Shown: positions 37,342 through 38,534 of the stretch, in pieces | Position numbering within the stretch: position 1 is the first letter of the stretch | Layout: each line of letters begins with the position of its first letter | NCBI GenBank assembly: GCA_009783445.1 | Contig: WRFY01000108.1 | Span: 1-38,534 of the forward strand | Length of the DNA: 38,534 nucleotides | From: Candidatus Azobacteroides sp. | Lineage (GTDB): Bacteria > Bacteroidota > Bacteroidia > Bacteroidales > Azobacteroidaceae | Reading direction: 5' to 3' | The notes under the pieces: model-generated | Seen by the model: the letters and a program-made list of their open reading frames with translations, nothing else | What the model was told of the DNA's origin: nothing | Databases searched by the model: none | Program-made: the position numbers and the translations under genes

Positions 37342-38534
37342 ATGGAACACTCCAAAGGAAGTTTAAAAAGTACAATTGCCGTATCTCTGACCAATTATTT
37401 GGATGCTGGTTCGATTGTTGCAGGCGCAAGCGGACTGACGCTTTGGCAAAATTATTTAGGATTGACCGAAATAAATCTTGGTTGGCTAAATGCTTTGAGC
37501 GCCAATTGTTTCGGAGCCGCTTTGGGCGCAATCATCGGCGGACGGCTTGCCGACAGATACGGAAGAAAAACCATCTATACCTACAACCTATTGCTCTATA
37601 TGTTGGGAGTAGGGATCATCCTATTTTCGTTCAATTTTCCGATGTTGCTCACCGGATTTCTGATTACAGGAATTTCCGTAGGCATTGGAGTTCCTGCCTC
37701 CTGGACTTATATTTCCGAAACTTCAGAGGCAAACAATCGCGGACGAAACATCGGCATTTCACAGTTGGCATGGTCTATCGGTCCGGCTATCATTTTCTTG
37801 CTCGGTTGGCTGTTTTCGCCAACAGGTCCCTTGGGGAATGAAGTTCGCAGTTTAGGAACGATTGTACTCCAAACCAATGATCCAGCCAATCTCAATTTAT
37901 TCGGTAACCGGCTAATATTTTTTACCTTATTTATTGTAGCGCTTATAGCTTGGCTTTTGCAACGCCAACTTAGCGAATCGGCAGAATGGATTGAACTGAA
38001 AGCACAAAAAACGGCGAATAAGGCAGCGCACACCTATAAAGAATTGTTTACCAACATTGTCAATGTGAAAGCCATCGCGTTCTTAGTAGGCATTTACCTG
38101 ACCTGGAATTTCGTAGCAGGCGCTATGGGATTCTTCATGCCGCACGTTTACGAAACTGCTGGCGGACTAAGTAATGAAACCGCTAATTTCCTGCAAATGG
38201 CCATGTGGGGTTTAACGGCGCTGTTTTCTTTTGTTGGCTTTGCGCTTCTGGCCGATAAAGTCAATCAAAGACTTTTGTATGCTTTCGGCACAACGCTCGG
38301 CCTTGCCGCTTGGATGATTCTTACTTTTGTTGGAATTACCAATACTACGGCGCTCTGGGCATTTGTAGTTCTTTGGGGTATTCATGCGGGACTCGGCGTT
38401 CAGGCGTTTTATGCGCTTTGGGCTTCGGAGCTTTTTTATGCCCGTTATCGCGCTGCAGCTCAAGGAGTGATGTTTTTTATTGTGCGTGGCGGAGCAGCCA
38501 TTTGGTCGTTTATTTTCACAGATGTATATGCGTC
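37342..38534 (+). CDS. MFS (sugar-porter-like) transporter, partial at right edge
   Basis: Open frame from ATG 37342 to the window end (not in the ORF track): MEHSKGSLKSTIAVSLTNYLDAGSIVAGASGL...GGRLADRYGRKTIYTYN... Confidence 0.88.
   Translation, partial: MEHSKGSLKSTIAVSLTNYLDAGSIVAGASGLTLWQNYLGLTEINLGWLNALSANCFGAALGAIIGGRLADRYGRKTIYTYNLLLYMLGVGIILFSFNFPMLLTGFLITGISVGIGVPASWTYISETSEANNRGRNIGISQLAWSIGPAIIFLLGWLFSPTGPLGNEVRSLGTIVLQTNDPANLNLFGNRLIFFTLFIVALIAWLLQRQLSESAEWIELKAQKTANKAAHTYKELFTNIVNVKAIAFLVGIYLTWNFVAGAMGFFMPHVYETAGGLSNETANFLQMAMWGLTALFSFVGFALLADKVNQRLLYAFGTTLGLAAWMILTFVGITNTTALWAFVVLWGIHAGLGVQAFYALWASELFYARYRAAAQGVMFFIVRGGAAIWSFIFTDVYA

Overview
This is a Bacteroidetes/Bacteroidales-like chromosomal window, judged by gene order, protein families and TAnnTTTG-type promoter elements. 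About 17 kb on the minus strand is a division and cell-wall (dcw) cluster reading mraZ-rsmH-ftsL-ftsI/PBP(PASTA)-murE-mraY-murD-ftsW-[murG::murC fusion]-ftsQ-ftsA-ftsZ-yqeY-ftsZ2. It is followed by a CreD/wHTH/membrane-protein module (minus), DUF3127 and an AddB-like PD-(D/E)XK nuclease (plus). Next comes an accessory stretch (~24.1-30.2 kb) with a DegT-like aminotransferase, a hexapeptide acyltransferase, a FemAB/GNAT-like transferase, a decayed DUF3795-like gene, a methyltransferase, a Fe-S aldo/keto reductase and a lipase. The window ends with a PurF-type amidophosphoribosyltransferase, a TlpA-like lipoprotein, and a rhamnose/pectin operon (rhaB-GH28-rhaA-MFS) that runs off the right edge. 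The most notable signals are: (i) a divergent second FtsZ that has lost the canonical GTP-binding T3/T4 loops, keeps the T7 catalytic loop, and has its conserved C-terminal tail cut off by one in-frame amber codon; (ii) a single-ORF MurG-MurC fusion; (iii) six in-frame TAA stops in a hexanucleotide repeat between ftsA and ftsZ; (iv) a duplicated 22-nt operator-like element in the CreD module; (v) an uncalled DUF3795-like pseudogene. No CRISPR array, rRNA, tRNA or transposase was recognised.
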